64,000 bases of DNA from Hymenobacter metallicola (GTDB lineage Bacteria > Bacteroidota > Bacteroidia > Cytophagales > Hymenobacteraceae): NCBI RefSeq assembly GCF_004745645.1, contig NZ_SRMB01000001.1, positions 682,001 to 746,000 on the forward strand, in the 5' to 3' direction. Below, piece by piece: positions 1 through 8,153 of the stretch. Every line of letters begins with the position of its first letter. The stretch's first letter is position 1. The notes under the pieces are model-generated. The model was given only the letters and a program-made list of their open reading frames with translations, was not told the DNA's origin and made no database searches. Both the position numbers and the translations under genes were made by a program.

Positions 1-109
1 GTGGGGTGGCCTCATCGTAGGGGCTCAGCGCCACCGCCTCATCAGGCAGCGCGGCGGGCACCGGAAACGCAGTCAGAAAGTGGAGTAAACGGTCGGCAAA
101 AGTGGACAT
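1..109 (-). CDS. SMUG2-like uracil-DNA glycosylase family protein (5' part only)
   Basis: Only the first 36 codons are inside the window; the gene reads leftwards off the edge. The visible N-terminus, beginning MSTFADRLLHF and continuing to ALSPYDEATP, resembles the start of the small Bacteroidota uracil-DNA glycosylase family (SMUG2/DUF4918), which opens with a TFADK-type helix followed by a conserved NPY/SPY stretch. Members excise uracil or related lesions in base excision repair. No catalytic motif is in view, so the call rests on N-terminal resemblance alone. It is divergent from lpxK across a 108-bp intergenic region. Confidence 0.45.
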   Translation of the reverse strand, partial: MSTFADRLLHFLTAFPVPAALPDEAVALSPYDEATP

Positions 110-183
110 GGCGGAAGAGAGCAAGCCGGGCCGTAAGTTGCGGCCCCGGGGCGGTCTGGTTTCGTAGCTTACGTAAGTAGGCG

Positions 184-191
184 TACTTTTG
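184..191 (+). promoter_or_regulatory. Bacteroidota -7 promoter element for lpxK
   Basis: TACTTTTG matches the TAnnTTTG -7 consensus and lies 26 nt before the lpxK start. A weak -33-like TTTC lies about 20 nt upstream (160-163). The short palindrome TTACGTAA lies between them. Confidence 0.45.
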
Positions 192-217
192 CGCCTCCGC
201 CTCCTTGCTCACCCCGT

Positions 218-1273
218 ATGGCCCACGTATTTGCCTTGCTGCTGCTGCCCTTCGCCTGGCTCTACGCTGGCGTGATGCACGTGCGCAACTGGCTTTATGA
301 CACTGGGTTGAAGGCCTCCGCAACGTTTGCGACGCCTATTATCACGGTGGGGAACCTGCGCGCGGGCGGCACGGGCAAAACGCCGCACGTGGCCTGGCTG
401 GTGCAGCAACTGCGGCAGGCCGGGCAGCAGCCCGCTATTCTGAGCCGGGGCTACGGCCGCCAAACCCAGGGCTATATTCTGGCCGACAACCAAGCTACGG
501 CGACTAGTATTGGCGACGAGCCCCTGCAGCATTACCAGGACTTTCAGGGGCAAGTGCCGGTAGCCGTATGTGAAAACCGCCGCACCGGCCTGGAAACCCT
601 GCTTCGGGCGCAGCCCGCCGTAACGACCGTGGTGCTCGATGATGCCTACCAGCACCGGCGCGTGCAGCCGCAACTGAGTATTTTGCTGACTGAGCAGCAG
701 CGCCCCTTCTACCAGGACTACGTACTGCCGGCCGGGCGCCTGCGCGAAAGCCGCCGCGGGGCCGCCCGGGCCGATGTGGTTATCGTGACTAAGTGCAACC
801 CGGCCCTTTCCTCGGCCGAGCAGGCCGGTATTACGGCTCGTATTCAACGCTATAGCCGGCCGCGGGTGCCCGTGCTGTTCTCGACTTATACCTACGGTAG
901 CCCCGTGCCGGTGGGGGACGGGAACCGGCCGGCCGGGCCGGAAATCGTGCTGCTGACCGGTATTGCCCAGCCCGGGCCCTTGCGAGAGTATCTGGCCCAG
1001 GCCGGCTACCAGATTACCCATCACGTGGCCTTTGCCGACCACCACGCATTTACTTCGGCCGACCTTACGGCGGTAGCCAAACAATTACGGCCGGGGCAAT
1101 GCGTTTTTACCACGCAAAAGGATGCGGTACGCTTGCTCGAGCCCGGCCTTCGCCAGCAGGTAGCGTCGCTACCGGTTTTTTATATTCCCATCCAGGTTCA
1201 GTTTCTGGCCGATGGTGCTGCGCAGTTGCAGCAGTTGCTTTCTCCTCTATTTCAGCCCCACGCTGTTGTCTGA
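218..1273 (+). CDS. lpxK: Tetraacyldisaccharide 4'-kinase LpxK
   Basis: LpxK phosphorylates the 4' position of the tetraacyldisaccharide 1-phosphate precursor to make lipid IVA, at the inner face of the inner membrane. The 351-aa protein has the family layout: an N-terminal hydrophobic anchor (residues about 4-20), the Walker A motif GNLRAGGTGKTP at residues 45-56, an SRGYGR motif, and the Walker B-like stretch LDDAYQHRRV around residue 141. Length is normal for the family. It is first in a same-strand run with the putative porin and miaE, so an envelope-biogenesis role for the cluster is plausible. Confidence 0.93.
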   Translation: MAHVFALLLLPFAWLYAGVMHVRNWLYDTGLKASATFATPIITVGNLRAGGTGKTPHVAWLVQQLRQAGQQPAILSRGYGRQTQGYILADNQATATSIGDEPLQHYQDFQGQVPVAVCENRRTGLETLLRAQPAVTTVVLDDAYQHRRVQPQLSILLTEQQRPFYQDYVLPAGRLRESRRGAARADVVIVTKCNPALSSAEQAGITARIQRYSRPRVPVLFSTYTYGSPVPVGDGNRPAGPEIVLLTGIAQPGPLREYLAQAGYQITHHVAFADHHAFTSADLTAVAKQLRPGQCVFTTQKDAVRLLEPGLRQQVASLPVFYIPIQVQFLADGAAQLQQLLSPLFQPHAVV

Positions 1274-1286
1274 TCTGCTCGTTCCG

Positions 1287-3239
1287 TTGGTTTATTTCCG
1301 TTCGCTAAGTCGCTTTTTCCCTCCTCTGCTGCTGGCAGTAGCGCTGTTCTGTCCGGCCTCCCTGCGGGCGCAGGTACTCGACGACTCCACCAAAGTGCTG
1401 TACGGGGCTAAAACTACCCGTATTCTGCGCGAAGCCGATATTCTGCGGGAACAGTACGAAGGGCGCATCATTGATACCACGCTCACCAACCAGATGCAGG
1501 CCCGCTACTGGTTCCACGACAGCACCTACCAGCAGGACCTGGGCAACGTGGGCACGGCGTCGCGCCGCTTGCTCTGGGAGCCCAACCTGGAGCTGGGGGC
1601 CCGTTTTGGCCGCAACGTATTCGACAAGTACGTGCGCAACTCGGCCACGATTCCCTACTACGACACCCGCTCGCCCTACACGTTTTTTCGCTTTATCCAG
1701 AGTGGCTATGGCGAACAGGTGTTCGAGTTGTCGTACACGCGCAGCATCGGCAAGAATGCCAACGTGGGCCTGGCCTACGAGCGGTTTGCCTCGAACAAAG
1801 TGCTGCAGCCCCGGGGCCGCGAAGGCCTGGCCGAGCACTCCAACGTGCTGCTGTTTGGACGTTTTCAGAGCAAGAATGACCGGTATTACGGCTTGTTCAA
1901 CATCAACACGTCTCGGCACCGAGTGGCCGAGCAGGGCGGCATCCGCTACCAGGCGGAAGACACACTCGATAACGGCAATTTCCGGCCGCGGGGCCTGTTT
2001 GAATACAACCTGGAAACCGTTAACCTGACTCAGGCGCTCAACCAGGACGACCGCGACGAGGTGCGCCTGGTGCAGACCTACCGCCTGCTGGGCAAGGGCC
2101 TGACGGCCTACCATATCGTCGATTGGAAACGGCAGTTCAACCGCTACAACGATGTACTGCAGACGCCGTTGCAGTTTTACCCCCGCGCCGTGCGGAGCGT
2201 TTCCCTAACCAACGACCGGGCGGAATACCGGCAGGTGGACAATACGGTCGGCATCATGGGCAATACCTCGGCCGTGGGCTACCGCTTGTACGGGCGCTAC
2301 CGCGACGGCCTCCTTAAAGTGAGCCGGAGCTACCAGGATCAGCAGTCTACGCTGGTTTCGACGCTGCCCAACCCCCGGCCCCACTACAGCCAGCTGTTTG
2401 TGGGCGGCACGGCCGAATTCCGCTACCGCAAGCTCATTGCCGTGGAAACCGCCGGCGAAGTACTGGCCGCCCAGCTGGAGCCCAAGGGAAAAGCTCTGAG
2501 CGAGTACTGGTTTCGGGCCCTGGCCCGCCTGGGCCCTTTGAGCGGCGAGTTTCTGAGTGCTTCCTACTCGCCTACGCTTACCCAGCAGCAGTTTAGCGGC
2601 AACCACTACAACTGGGAGCATACCAGCGAAGCCGCGGCCTTCCGCAACACGTTGGTAAACCAGATAACCGGCCGTATCGGCCAGAAGCTGGGCCGGCACT
2701 ACCTGGATGCCTCCGGCAGCTTCGTCACGATTAATGACCTGGTGTACTACAACCAGCAGGCCGAACCCGCCCAGCTCCCGGAGGCCAAGGTACTGCTGAT
2801 CGGGACCCTGCGCCACCGCTTCAACCTGGGCAAGTTCTTCTTCGACAACCAGGGTACCTACACCAGCGGGGGCGACGGGGAAGGCCTGCGCATTCCGAGC
2901 CTGGTGACCAACAGCAAGGTCTATTACCAGGATTACCTGTTCAAAAAGGCCATGTTCACCCAAATCGGCGCCGAGGTGTATTACCAGTCCCGCTTTCGGG
3001 GCTACGATTATAGCCCCAGCACCCAGCAATTCTATTTGCAGGACCACTTCATTATCCGCAACTACTCAGTGGCCGACGTGTTCCTGATTACTGACATCAA
3101 GACCGTATCGGTGTTTTTGAAAGTAGCGTATCTGAACCAGGGTTTCTATGACTTTGGCAACGGCTACTTTGCCTCGCCCTACTATACGGGCCTGCCCCGC
3201 CGCTTTCAGCTGGGCCTTAAATGGCAGTTCTTCGATTAA
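1287..3239 (+). CDS. Putative outer-membrane porin (Bacteroidota putative-porin family)
   Basis: A 650-aa protein with a clear signal peptide (hydrophobic PPLLLAVALFCPASLRAQ) followed by long beta-rich sequence full of alternating aromatic residues and ending in WQFFD, as expected for an outer-membrane barrel with a C-terminal Phe. It resembles the Bacteroidota putative porin family. An in-frame ATG exists at 1212 but would overlap lpxK by 62 bp and put an awkward extension before the signal peptide. TTG at 1287, 14 nt after the lpxK stop, gives a standard signal sequence and is preferred. The substrate is unknown; co-transcription with lpxK is likely. Confidence 0.72.
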   Translation: MVYFRSLSRFFPPLLLAVALFCPASLRAQVLDDSTKVLYGAKTTRILREADILREQYEGRIIDTTLTNQMQARYWFHDSTYQQDLGNVGTASRRLLWEPNLELGARFGRNVFDKYVRNSATIPYYDTRSPYTFFRFIQSGYGEQVFELSYTRSIGKNANVGLAYERFASNKVLQPRGREGLAEHSNVLLFGRFQSKNDRYYGLFNINTSRHRVAEQGGIRYQAEDTLDNGNFRPRGLFEYNLETVNLTQALNQDDRDEVRLVQTYRLLGKGLTAYHIVDWKRQFNRYNDVLQTPLQFYPRAVRSVSLTNDRAEYRQVDNTVGIMGNTSAVGYRLYGRYRDGLLKVSRSYQDQQSTLVSTLPNPRPHYSQLFVGGTAEFRYRKLIAVETAGEVLAAQLEPKGKALSEYWFRALARLGPLSGEFLSASYSPTLTQQQFSGNHYNWEHTSEAAAFRNTLVNQITGRIGQKLGRHYLDASGSFVTINDLVYYNQQAEPAQLPEAKVLLIGTLRHRFNLGKFFFDNQGTYTSGGDGEGLRIPSLVTNSKVYYQDYLFKKAMFTQIGAEVYYQSRFRGYDYSPSTQQFYLQDHFIIRNYSVADVFLITDIKTVSVFLKVAYLNQGFYDFGNGYFASPYYTGLPRRFQLGLKWQFFD

Positions 3240-3278
3240 GCTACCCTGCAAACCCGCGCCGCCGGGCGCCTGAACCTT

Positions 3279-3890
3279 ATGGAACCCTCCGAATCCAAAG
3301 AAAAAACCATCCTTAAGCTCAAGCTCAATACCGATCCGCGGTGGGTTGATATTGCCAGCAAAAACATTGAGGACATCCTAGTCGACCACGCTTACTGTGA
3401 GCAGAAAGCGGCCAGCACCGGCATATCCCTGATTGTAAAATACCCTGAAAAGACCCGCTTAGTCGACGAGCTTACGCTGTTGGTCGCCGAGGAGTGGGCC
3501 CACTTCGAGCGGGTGCTGTTGGAGCTGCGCAAGCGTGGCTTCGAACTCGGCCCGCAGCGCCGCGACGACTACGTGGTGCAGCTAATGACTCACGTGCGCC
3601 GGGGCGACCACCGCGACCGGCAGCTGATGGATATGCTGTTGGTAAGTGCCTTAATTGAAGCGCGCAGCTGCGAGCGGTTCAAGCTGTTGTGGAAGCATAT
3701 TCCGGACCCTGAGCTCAGCAAATTTTACTACGAACTGATGGTATCGGAAGCGGCTCACTTCGTTAGTTACGTTGATCTGGCGAAGGAATACCGCGACCCC
3801 AAAGAAGTGGATGCCCGCTTGCAGGAACTGCTCAAGATTGAAGGCGAAATCATCACCAATCTGCCAGTGCGCGACGATAGAATGCATTAA
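3279..3890 (+). CDS. miaE: tRNA-(ms2io6A)-hydroxylase MiaE
   Basis: A diiron monooxygenase that hydroxylates the isopentenyl group of ms2i6A at position 37 of tRNAs reading UNN codons. The 203-aa protein shows the ferritin-like four-helix arrangement with iron-ligand motifs EEWAHFERV, EARSCERF and SEAAHF, and the family's N-terminal DPRWVDIA and DHAYCEQKAA stretches. It begins 39 nt after the porin stop on the same strand. The window also contains mtaB, a tRNA-37 modification enzyme of a different pathway, but it is not adjacent. Confidence 0.92.
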   Translation: MEPSESKEKTILKLKLNTDPRWVDIASKNIEDILVDHAYCEQKAASTGISLIVKYPEKTRLVDELTLLVAEEWAHFERVLLELRKRGFELGPQRRDDYVVQLMTHVRRGDHRDRQLMDMLLVSALIEARSCERFKLLWKHIPDPELSKFYYELMVSEAAHFVSYVDLAKEYRDPKEVDARLQELLKIEGEIITNLPVRDDRMH

Positions 3891-3969
3891 ACCATTCATT
3901 ATCAGGATTTTTGGTATAATTTATGGTTGGGCTGCTCGGCTTTCCTCAAAGCATTGTATTTTCCCGTCC

Positions 3970-4431
3970 ATGAAGACATTGTATACGCTAGCCTTATTGC
4001 TCTTTACAACGGTGTTGGCTTACGGTCAAGCAGCCCCGCCCACGGTTAATTTCTGCGGTCAGCAGTATCCGGTGCCAGCCGATGCGGTGCTTTTGTCCCC
4101 ATACGAGGTGCAGGCAGCCAAGTATAGCCTGTTGCTGATCTACGTCAATTATCCGGACCTGCGAAACGGGGCCCCGGCCGAATACACCAAGCAGCGGATG
4201 AAAAAACTTAAGGGCAATGATCTGCAGGAAATCACGTGTTTTATTCAGGACACACCTGCTAAAGCGTTTAAGTTTGCTTACCAGACCGAAAAAGGCCTGG
4301 CCTATGATGTTCTGGCTTACGGCATCACCAAAGGCCAGCCCGTCATGATTCAGCTGACTTTGGACGTGGACCCTTATAGCAACAAGGAAATCCCCGAGTT
4401 TGCCCGGCAGTTCGTGCATTTGGATAAGTAA
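3970..4431 (+). CDS. Small secreted protein, unknown function
   Basis: A 153-aa protein whose start at 3970 gives a textbook signal peptide (MKTLYTLALLLFTTVLAYGQ). The in-frame ORF opens further upstream inside miaE, but that extension is not credible. The mature part has one early Cys (VNFCGQQYPVP) and a second (EITCFIQD), possibly a disulfide pair, and no domain I recognise. It ends just before a strong bidirectional terminator. A function cannot be assigned. Confidence 0.65.
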   Translation: MKTLYTLALLLFTTVLAYGQAAPPTVNFCGQQYPVPADAVLLSPYEVQAAKYSLLLIYVNYPDLRNGAPAEYTKQRMKKLKGNDLQEITCFIQDTPAKAFKFAYQTEKGLAYDVLAYGITKGQPVMIQLTLDVDPYSNKEIPEFARQFVHLDK

Positions 4432-4493
4432 GGCACCCGTAAAAACAGGCTTTGCGTAAAGGCTGAGCTTCGCGGAATCAAACCATATTATCT

Positions 4494-4530
4494 AAAAAGG
4501 CCGCCTGCTTCAGCAACAGGCGGCCTTTTT
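4494..4530. terminator. Bidirectional intrinsic terminator
   Basis: Perfect 14-bp inverted repeat (AAAAAGGCCGCCTG and its complement) around a 9-nt loop, with A-run and T-run on the two sides. It lies between convergent genes ending at 4431 and 4549 and can serve both. Confidence 0.9.
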
Positions 4531-4548
4531 AGAGAGAGGCAGCTATTG

Positions 4549-6399
4549 CTAAGAGGCAGGCTGCTGGGCTTGCCGCGAATTCAGCAGACCCGCCGGCACC
4601 GAGAGCTCCCCGGTATGGAAGTCTATTACCCCATTGCGCTCATCCTCAATGTTGGTGGCCTGGGTGTACACGTCCCCGGCGATGGGGCGAGCCCGCAGTT
4701 CCTGCTTGAACTGCCGGATTCGCTCGGTACGCTCTTCTCCGGCCTGGGGTCCGCCGTAGTCGGCAAAGCCAAAGCCGCCCCACTCACTGACAATCAGCGG
4801 CTTCTGGCGTCGGTAGAAGAACGCGTCGCCAATGACCAGCGGGAAAGCTGCCACTCCGACCAGTTCGCCGGCCACAAGTCGGTCCAGCAGGTTGCGCCAG
4901 TGCGGCAGCTCGGGCGTGTAGAGGTGGGCCGTCAGCAGGTCCGATTTGAGGCGTCCTTCCTGCGAAATATGCTGCCACCCGTCGTTGTCGACCACCAGAA
5001 ACTGCGGATGCTCGATCTGCATGTAGTGGTAGGTATCCATGATGTAGCGCCGCGTTTCGGGGTTGGTGGCAATGTCCTGGCAGCCCCAGTCTTCGTTGTA
5101 GAGGCTCCAGATAACCACCGAGGGATGGGACTCAATCAGGGCCAGCATGCGCAGCAATTCTTCCTTGTGGTTTTGCCGGCTGCGGGGGCTGGAGGCATGC
5201 GGGCTCGGCACTTCCACCCACAAGAGCAGGCCCAACTCGTCGGCCAGGTTGTAGATACGCGGGTCGACGCCGGCAATGTGCACGCGCACCAGGTTGCAGC
5301 CTAGCTTTTGCATGGCGTGCATGTGGCGCTGCATTTCCTCGTAGGTGGCCGTGCCGGGCTGGTACAGGATGCCGTCGAGGTAGGTAGGCTCGTTGTTGAG
5401 ATACACGTGCCGGCCCCGCGACTCAATTTTGCGCAGCCCGAAGTGGGTTTCAATCTGGGCCGCATACCCTTCCGTGTCCACTAATTGCGCCACCAGCTGG
5501 TACAGATTAGGGGCTTCCGGCGACCAAAGCTTCGCCCCGGGCATCTCTAGTACCACGCGTTGTTGCCGCTGGCCCGCTTCCAGGCGCAGCGGAAATTCGG
5601 AGCTGAACAGGGGCGGTGCCCCGTTCTTGCGGCCCCGCTCGTAGACCTGTAGCCGCAGGGTGTAGCAGCCCGGGTCATGCACGCGGGTAGTGAGGTTGAA
5701 GCGCACGAGCTGGTCTTCTACTATACTATCCACGCCCACGCGGGAGCGGAGACGGTTGCGCTCCACCATTTCCAGCCATACGCTGCGCACTGCCCCGGTG
5801 TAGGTCTGGTACCAGATGCCGCCCCGCTTGTAAATGTGCGACTCCTGCTTGCCGCGGGTGGTTTCGGCGTCCATCGTGTCGGCGATGCGCACGGTGAGAC
5901 GGTTTACTAGGTGCAGGTTTTCTTCCCGCAACTCGTAGGAAAAGGAGGTGTATTCGCCGTAGTGCACATCCTCGCCCTCGATGGTGCGCAGCTGCCGGCC
6001 ATTGAGCCACACCCGGGTTTCGTAGCCACAGGCCCCGAAGGTGAGCTGGAACATGGAGCGCAGCAAGGGCTCCTCGATTTCGGGCAGGGTAAACTCCCGC
6101 TCGTACCAGGCCACCACCTTGTCGTGCCACACCGAAGGCTGCGTTTGGCCCTTGGCCTGGGCCATGTGGGTTTCAATAGAGCCCGGCCACTGAGCTTTGT
6201 ACTCGTAGTCGTGGCCCAGGTACCAGCCGTCGCGCAGGCCGCTGTCGTCGGGGTCGAGGGCAAAATTCCACTCCCCGTCGAGTAGGGCGTGGTTGTTTAA
6301 GCGCAGCACCGCCCGCGGTAGCGGGTTGGGCATTTCCTCAATAGGCTTGGTTTCTTCCTTGCTGGCCGACAGGCCATAGTTGATGTGCTCTGGGTTCAT
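4549..6399 (-). CDS. Glycoside hydrolase family 2 enzyme (beta-galactosidase/glucuronidase type)
   Basis: A 616-aa GH2 protein with the usual order: jelly-roll sugar-binding domain (residues about 35-195), immunoglobulin-like domain (about 200-300) and TIM barrel. The acid/base Glu is E436 in WSLYNED and the nucleophile Glu is E539 in IVSEWGGFG, so it should be active. There is no signal peptide, so it is probably cytoplasmic. The ORF extends upstream to 6516, but the ATG at 6399 (MNPEHINYG) begins the recognisable protein. Substrate (beta-galactoside, glucuronide or mannoside) cannot be decided from sequence. It is not next to other carbohydrate genes. Confidence 0.85.
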   Translation of the reverse strand: MNPEHINYGLSASKEETKPIEEMPNPLPRAVLRLNNHALLDGEWNFALDPDDSGLRDGWYLGHDYEYKAQWPGSIETHMAQAKGQTQPSVWHDKVVAWYEREFTLPEIEEPLLRSMFQLTFGACGYETRVWLNGRQLRTIEGEDVHYGEYTSFSYELREENLHLVNRLTVRIADTMDAETTRGKQESHIYKRGGIWYQTYTGAVRSVWLEMVERNRLRSRVGVDSIVEDQLVRFNLTTRVHDPGCYTLRLQVYERGRKNGAPPLFSSEFPLRLEAGQRQQRVVLEMPGAKLWSPEAPNLYQLVAQLVDTEGYAAQIETHFGLRKIESRGRHVYLNNEPTYLDGILYQPGTATYEEMQRHMHAMQKLGCNLVRVHIAGVDPRIYNLADELGLLLWVEVPSPHASSPRSRQNHKEELLRMLALIESHPSVVIWSLYNEDWGCQDIATNPETRRYIMDTYHYMQIEHPQFLVVDNDGWQHISQEGRLKSDLLTAHLYTPELPHWRNLLDRLVAGELVGVAAFPLVIGDAFFYRRQKPLIVSEWGGFGFADYGGPQAGEERTERIRQFKQELRARPIAGDVYTQATNIEDERNGVIDFHTGELSVPAGLLNSRQAQQPAS

Positions 6400-6585
6400 G
6401 CGAAGGCTGTTGGTAAAACAAGGGCCAGGTGGAAGATGCCACGCCGACCAAGGTGACTTTCTATACGGGTTCCGTACGGAATTAGGGGAAACCATGGCCC
6501 AATTCCAGGTCAACAATACGCTCCAGCTTGCAAACGGCGTCGGTTTGCTGTAGCCATTCTGGAAAGTTGGTCGGGGCTACAATGC

Positions 6586-6614
6586 AAAAAGCCCGGCCGT
6601 TTTAGGACCGGGCT
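6586..6614 (-). terminator. Intrinsic terminator of the 6640-7917 gene
   Basis: Read on the minus strand, AGCCCGG pairs with CCGGGCT and is followed by a five-T run. It lies 26 nt after the stop codon at 6640. Confidence 0.75.
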
Positions 6615-6639
6615 GTGTTGTTGGTATAACGCGCGTCGC

Positions 6640-7917
6640 TTAGGTTTTCTGCTTTTTCTTCTTCGCGGCCGGAAACAGGATGTTGTTCAGAATCAGGCGG
6701 TAACCGGGGGAATTGGGGTGCAGGGCGAGGTCGGTGGGTTCTTCTTCCACGAGGTGCTGGTAGTCTTCCGGGTCGTGGCCGCCGTAGAAGGTCCAGGTGC
6801 CTTTGCCCAGCGTGCCGTGCATGTAGCGCACTTCGCCCGAGGCTTTATTGTCGCCCATCACCACCACGTCCGACTTAATAAGCTGCTTACGGAAGGCCGT
6901 GGTCTGGCCCATAAAGCCCTTGATGGTCTTTTCGTGGTCCTGGGTCAGCATGGTCGGCACCGGGTCATACTTGGCCGAGAAGGTAAAAAGCTGGAAATAA
7001 TCGTTGTCTTCGTACACACCCCGCTCCCCGGGCTGCATGTCGATGTTGGAGTATTCGTACTGGTAGGGGTCGCGCACCACCTGAAAATCCTTGAAGGCCA
7101 AGGTGCGGTTGAAGTTCAGCTTGGAAGCGGCCGTGGGGTCGGCCGGGTCGCCGTCGTACATGCTTTCCACCATATCGAGGCCCAGGCTGGCCAGGGCAAT
7201 GTCGTAGGTGTCGGTAGCCGAGCACATGGCGAATTGAAACCCGCCGCCGGCAATAAACTCCTGCATCTTGGTCACGACAGCGCCTTTCATCTGGCTGACC
7301 TTGGCAAAGCCGTGGCGCTTGGCGGCAGCTTCGGCATCGCGCTGCTGCTGCTGATACCAAGGCCGGTTGCGGTAAGAGGCGAAAAACTTCCCGTACTGCC
7401 CCGTAAAGTCCTCGTGGTGCAGGTGCAGCCAGTCGTACTTAGGCAGCACCCCGTTGAGCACGTCGTCGTCGTAGATTTCGGTGTAGGGAATTTCGGCGTA
7501 GGTCAGCACCAGCGTTACGGCATCGTCCCAGGGCTGCTTGCCTTTGGGCGTGTAGACCGCAATTTTGGGCGCCTTTTCCAGCTTCATTACGTCCATGTTA
7601 GCGTTCGGATCGGCTATTTCGGCCAGAATGCTACCGTACTGCGCTTCGGAAATCACCTGGTAGCTGATGCCGCGCACGGCCAGCTCATTTTCCAGGCCCT
7701 GGGCATTGTCGCAGGCAAAGCTGCCGCCGCGGTAGTTGAGCAGCCAGTCGACCTCCACCTGCCGGGCCAGCAGCCAGTAAGCAATGCCGTAGGCTTTCAG
7801 GTGCTCTTTTTGCCCCTGATCCATCGGAATAAAGACGTGGTTGGCCCAAGCCGCGGCCGGACCGCTGAGCCAGCAGGCTATCAGCAAGAAAAAGGGCAGA
7901 ATTCGCTTCAGCGCCAT
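6640..7917 (-). CDS. Secreted protein of the 'asparagine synthetase B'-labelled Bacteroidota family; true function unknown
   Basis: A 425-aa protein with a signal peptide (FFLLIACWLSGPAAAWAN) and the N-terminal block HVFIPMDQGQKEHLKAYGIA. Closely similar Bacteroidota proteins are commonly labelled asparagine synthetase B. However, the mature N-terminus does not begin with Cys, the Ntn-amidotransferase nucleophile, and no ATP-pyrophosphatase SGGxDS motif is visible. The secreted location also argues against ATP-dependent synthesis. Conserved-looking blocks include DWLHLHHEDFTGQ, FQFAMCSATDTYD and FYGGHDPEDYQH, which suggest a hydrolase-like or glutamine-amidotransferase-like fold. The C-terminus is a basic KKKKQKT tail. 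Confidence 0.7.
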   Translation of the reverse strand: MALKRILPFFLLIACWLSGPAAAWANHVFIPMDQGQKEHLKAYGIAYWLLARQVEVDWLLNYRGGSFACDNAQGLENELAVRGISYQVISEAQYGSILAEIADPNANMDVMKLEKAPKIAVYTPKGKQPWDDAVTLVLTYAEIPYTEIYDDDVLNGVLPKYDWLHLHHEDFTGQYGKFFASYRNRPWYQQQQRDAEAAAKRHGFAKVSQMKGAVVTKMQEFIAGGGFQFAMCSATDTYDIALASLGLDMVESMYDGDPADPTAASKLNFNRTLAFKDFQVVRDPYQYEYSNIDMQPGERGVYEDNDYFQLFTFSAKYDPVPTMLTQDHEKTIKGFMGQTTAFRKQLIKSDVVVMGDNKASGEVRYMHGTLGKGTWTFYGGHDPEDYQHLVEEEPTDLALHPNSPGYRLILNNILFPAAKKKKQKT

Positions 7918-8016
7918 TGGGTTCTGCTAAGTCAGGAAGGAAGGTAAAACAACCGTACAACAAACCGATGCAGAGAATTCCGTTTAGGTTGTCAGCTGGG
8001 GCAGGGTAGGCCCAAA

Positions 8017-8024
8017 CAAATGTA
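8017..8024 (-). promoter_or_regulatory. Minus-strand -7 element for the 6640-7917 gene
   Basis: CAAATGTA on the plus strand is TACATTTG on the minus strand, a full TAnnTTTG match, 100 nt upstream of the start at 7917. No clear -33 was seen. Confidence 0.4.
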
Positions 8025-8153
8025 GCGAAACGGGCCGGAGTTTGCCGGAAAGCGGTTACCTTGCGGGACCAGTTAGTAGCTTATAATCCGCGTTTACGCC
8101 TGGTTAAGCCACTTTTGGTCGTTTGCTCCCGTTCGTTTATTGTTCGTCGCTCC

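Noticed and set aside
209..1084. Minus-strand frame opposite lpxK
   Set aside because: LpxK motifs are unmistakable on the plus strand; the antisense frame has no domain or promoter.
4546..5304. Plus-strand frame opposite the GH2 gene
   Set aside because: GH2 catalytic motifs on the minus strand fix the true gene; the frame is a shadow.
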